64,000 nt of DNA from CAWAVN01 sp963844315 (GTDB lineage: Bacteria; Planctomycetota; Planctomycetia; Planctomycetales; Planctomycetaceae): the NCBI GenBank assembly GCA_963844315.1, contig CAWJOC010000033.1, positions 186,001 to 250,000 of the forward strand, in the 5' to 3' direction. Position 1 is the first letter of the stretch; every line of letters starts with the position of its first letter. Under the pieces are notes generated by a model. It made no database searches and was not told the origin of the DNA. It worked only from the letters and a program-made list of their open reading frames with translations. A program made the translations under genes and the position numbers. This document shows, in pieces, positions 61,375 through 64,000 of this stretch.

Positions 61375-64000
61375 ATGCCAACTCCAGAATCCTTCCTCTC
61401 TTCCAAACTCCGGCGGGCGCTGGGATGCGTGCTGCTGTTTTGCGGCCTGCTGTCGGTGGCGGGTTGCGGCAAAACGGATCCGCTCGTGGCCCTTCGCGAC
61501 TTGGGCGCGGACTTCAAACGGACCCGCGAGCGCAGTCGTGGAAATCGTGCGGTTGCCCAAATCCGCCGATGATGAGGCCCTGGGCTACGTCGCCGAGTTG
61601 AACAAGCCCGAAGGCGTCACGCTGCTCGATTTGTCGGGGACCCAGAGTCACCGATGAAGGGCTGGCAAAGCTCACGGGTCTCAAGGGCCTGAAAACCTTG
61701 GACCTCACCGACACCAACATCACCGATGAGGGCCTCAAACATCTGGAAGGCCTGGACGAACTGCGGGATCTCCGGCTGGGCAATACGAACATCACCAACG
61801 ACGGTCTGACCGACCTCGTCGCGAAACTTCCCAACCTCAACGCCCTCGACGTGGCTGGCAAAGCCAAACCCACGCCGCCGGAGCCGCGCAGTTGGAAAAG
61901 CGCCCTGAATTTCGGGATCGACCTGGCCGGGGGAACCAACCTCGTCTATCAGGTGGACCGGGAAGAGATGGAGAAAAAGAAGAACGAATTGGTGGATGAG
62001 GGTCAAGCCACTGGGCAAGGCGACCAGGTCACCGGGCAGGTGATGGACCAGATGGTGACCGCCGTCAGCCGCCGGCTCAATCCCTCGGGCGTGGAAGAAA
62101 TCACGGTGCGGAAAGTCGGCGCGGACCGGATCGAGGTCATCATTCCTAAAGCCTCGCCGGAAGTCGTCGAACGCAAAAAACGCCAGATGACCCGCCTGGG
62201 CAGCCTGGAATTCGCCCTGCTCGCCAACCGCCGGGACCACGGCGCAAGCGTCATTAAAGAGATCGACGAATCCAATAACCCGAATAAGGATTTGCTCCGA
62301 GAAGACGGCTCGCTTTGGGCCGGTTGGCGGGCCGTCGGCGTCAACGCCAACGGCACTCCCAAGGAAGTCGGCGTCGAGGGGGAAGTTGTTTCCAAAATGA
62401 TCCCGGTCAACGGCCAGGACGTGCTGCACTACCTGGTGGTCTTCGGAAGGACCAACGAGCGCGTGACGGGCAAGTACCTCAGCCGGGCTTATGAAACAAC
62501 CGATGAAAACGGCAGGCTGGCAGTGGGCTTCGTGTTCGACCAGCAAGGCGGCTACCGCTTCCAGAACCTGACGAGCAGCCACAAGCCGTTAAGCGACGGC
62601 TTCAAACGCCGGCTTTCGATTCTGCTCGACAACAAAATCCATTCCGCGCCCTCGATCATCACCACCATCAGCGACCAGGGCCAGATCACTGGGAGCTTCA
62701 CTCACGAAGAAGTCACGGAACTCATCGGCGTGTTGAACGCCGGGGCGCTCACGGTTCCCATCCAGGAAGAGCCGATCAGCGAGTTGTCCGTCAGCCCGAT
62801 TCTGGGGGAAGAAGTGCAACGCGACGGGATCAGGGCCATTCTGGTTGCGGGCGGCGTGGTGCTGGTCTTCATGCTCGTGTATTACATGTTCGCCGGAATG
62901 GTGGCGGATCTGTGCCTGGTGCTCAACATCATTTTGATTATGGGAACCATGGCCTTGATTGATGCCACCTTCACGCTGCCGGGCCTGGCGGGGATCGTGC
63001 TGACCATCGGCATGGCGGTGGATGCGAACGTCTTGATCTTCGAGCGGATGCGGGAAGAAATCCATCGCGGCTCCAGTTTAAGGCTCGCCATTCAGAACGG
63101 GTATGGCCGGGCGCTCTCGGCCATCGTGGACTCGAACCTCACCACCCTAATTTCCGCGGTGGTGCTGTACGTCATCGGAACCGACCAGGTGCGCGGGTTC
63201 GCGGTCACGCTGTTTATTGGCGTATTGATGAGCATGTTCACCGCTCTCTACTTCGGGCGGATGATCTTTGAGATCGCAGAGCGCAAACGCTGGATCACCA
63301 GCCTGCCCATGCTCAGCATCCTTCCCAGCGGGCTCAATTTGAGATACATCCGCTATTGGAAGCCGATCGTTGGCGCCACCGGACTGATGATCGTCATTGG
63401 CTTGGGCGTGTTCGCCATGCGGGGCGAAGACAACTTCGACATCGATTTTCGCGGCGGGACGATGTTGACGTTCCAAATCACCGAGGAGCAGGAAATCGAA
63501 CAAGTCCGCGAGGCCCTCGAAGCCCAATTCCCCGATGAAGCCATCACGCTGGAAACCCTTTCACGCGAAGACCTGGAAACCACGGCGGCCAACAAGGGGC
63601 TGCTCTTCCGAGTTCGTTCGGAGCAAACCGACGTGGATGTGGTCGCCGACCGCGTCGTCCAGGCGATGGAGACGGCAGGATTTCACCTGAAGCGAGTCGA
63701 AATGACCCCCCAAGGGGACGACATCGAACCGAATATCAAAACCATCGCCGCCACGGATCTCGCAACTATCGAAGACGACCAAAAGCGGGCGAATTTCCTG
63801 GATGGGCACCGCATCGCCTTGGCGTTTCCCGAAGGCATCGCGAAAAGCGACCTGGAGACCTATTTCCGCAGGGCCATGGAAGGGCTGGGGGACGAAGGCG
63901 AACCTGAATACTCCCAGTCCCAACTGGACGAGTTCATTTTCGTCAAAACTCCATCGGCCCCATCACCCGGCGAAGAGGCGGGCCAGGAAAAAATCAGCCA
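61375..64000 (+). CDS. secDF: SecD/SecF fusion with N-terminal lipobox and leucine-rich repeats, two frameshifts, partial
   Basis: ATG 61375 (AAGGAA upstream) starts a hydrophobic signal ending SVAGCGK, a lipobox. Leucine-rich repeats follow: LLDLSGT-VTDEGLAKLTG, LKTLDLTDTNITDEGLKHLE, LRDLRLGNTNITNDGLTDLV. The frame is broken near 61525 and at 61641-61643 (CCC for CC), both repairable by one base. From 61644 one frame runs to the window end through SALNFGIDLAGGTNLVYQV (SecD start), HEEVTELIGVLNAGALTVP, a six-helix SecD membrane part, and then SecF (NFDIDFRGGTMLTFQITEEQ). There is no Met or ribosome site between the repeats and SecD. SecDF uses the proton gradient to pull proteins across. The 3' end of SecF lies outside. 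Confidence 0.88.

Noticed and set aside
1..64000. Programmed ribosomal frameshifting as explanation for the many breaks
   Set aside because: The breaks have no shared slippery site or downstream structure, go in both directions, and occur in genes where no relatives use frameshifting.
1..64000. tRNA, rRNA, tmRNA or CRISPR arrays
   Set aside because: I looked for cloverleaf-like ends, rRNA motifs and regular spaced repeats and recognised none; the repeats present are dispersed palindromes without spacers of equal length.

Overview
The window looks like a Planctomycetota chromosome segment, roughly 57% G+C and probably from a draft or metagenome assembly. The gene families point that way: three DUF1501 proteins, two PSCyt1/PSCyt2/PSD1 cytochrome-type proteins, two secreted sulfatases, a c-type-cytochrome/WD40 protein, two membrane Ser/Thr kinases of the planctomycete type, a DUF4159 protein, a BlaI/M56 pair, and a ribosomal protein S9 with an acidic N-terminal extension.

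Layout. 1-5.6 kb: end of a Ser/Thr kinase, a GAF protein, a rhodanese, a degenerate HD-GYP protein, and rplM-rpsI. 5.6-10.6 kb: glmS, a secreted zinc metallopeptidase, a cytochrome/WD40 protein, smpB. 11-15.3 kb: one very large protein of unknown function. 15.3-21 kb: a beta-helix protein, an FHA protein, an MBL-fold hydrolase, a Ser/Thr kinase, and sixA. 21.4-26.7 kb: DUF1501 plus PSD1 pair and a TlpA-like thioredoxin. 27-31.4 kb: M32 carboxypeptidase, cysH-type APS reductase, hisB, hisC. 31.6-33.8 kb: a tandem duplication of a zinc-ribbon membrane protein gene that carried along the 5' end of hisC. 33.9-39.3 kb: sulfatase and a second DUF1501/PSD1 pair. 39.6-49.4 kb: porin, map, an M16 peptidase pair, an S23-type gene between inverted repeats, DUF4159 protein, second sulfatase. 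49.6-56.7 kb: blaI and an M56 sensor protease, a Cys/Pro/Met-rich lipoprotein, an SGNH hydrolase, a BASS transporter, a DUF2975-XRE pair, a small membrane protein. 56.7-64 kb: a third, intact DUF1501 protein, then ferredoxin-tgt-yajC-membrane protein-secDF, a version of the widespread tgt-yajC-secDF cluster. The last gene runs off the end of the window.

Two themes run across the window. First, many conserved genes (tgt, map, hisB, hisC, rpsI, secDF, sulfatases, porin) are broken by single-base shifts. At more than a dozen places I checked, adding or removing one base in a short homopolymer run restores the expected protein. This looks like sequencing or assembly error rather than decay, so I annotate whole genes across the shifts. 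Second, the intergenic spaces are full of dispersed palindromic repeats of at least six families. Some lie inside conserved operons (rplM-rpsI, yajC-secDF).

The points most worth following up are: a SecD/SecF fusion whose N-terminus is a lipobox plus leucine-rich repeats; the duplicated zinc-ribbon block with its hisC remnant; the S23 cassette with terminal inverted repeats; a BlaI/M56 pair whose protease carries a CxxCH motif; an HD-GYP protein lacking its catalytic residues; and a roughly 1,395-residue protein of unknown function. No tRNA, rRNA, CRISPR array or transposase gene was recognised.
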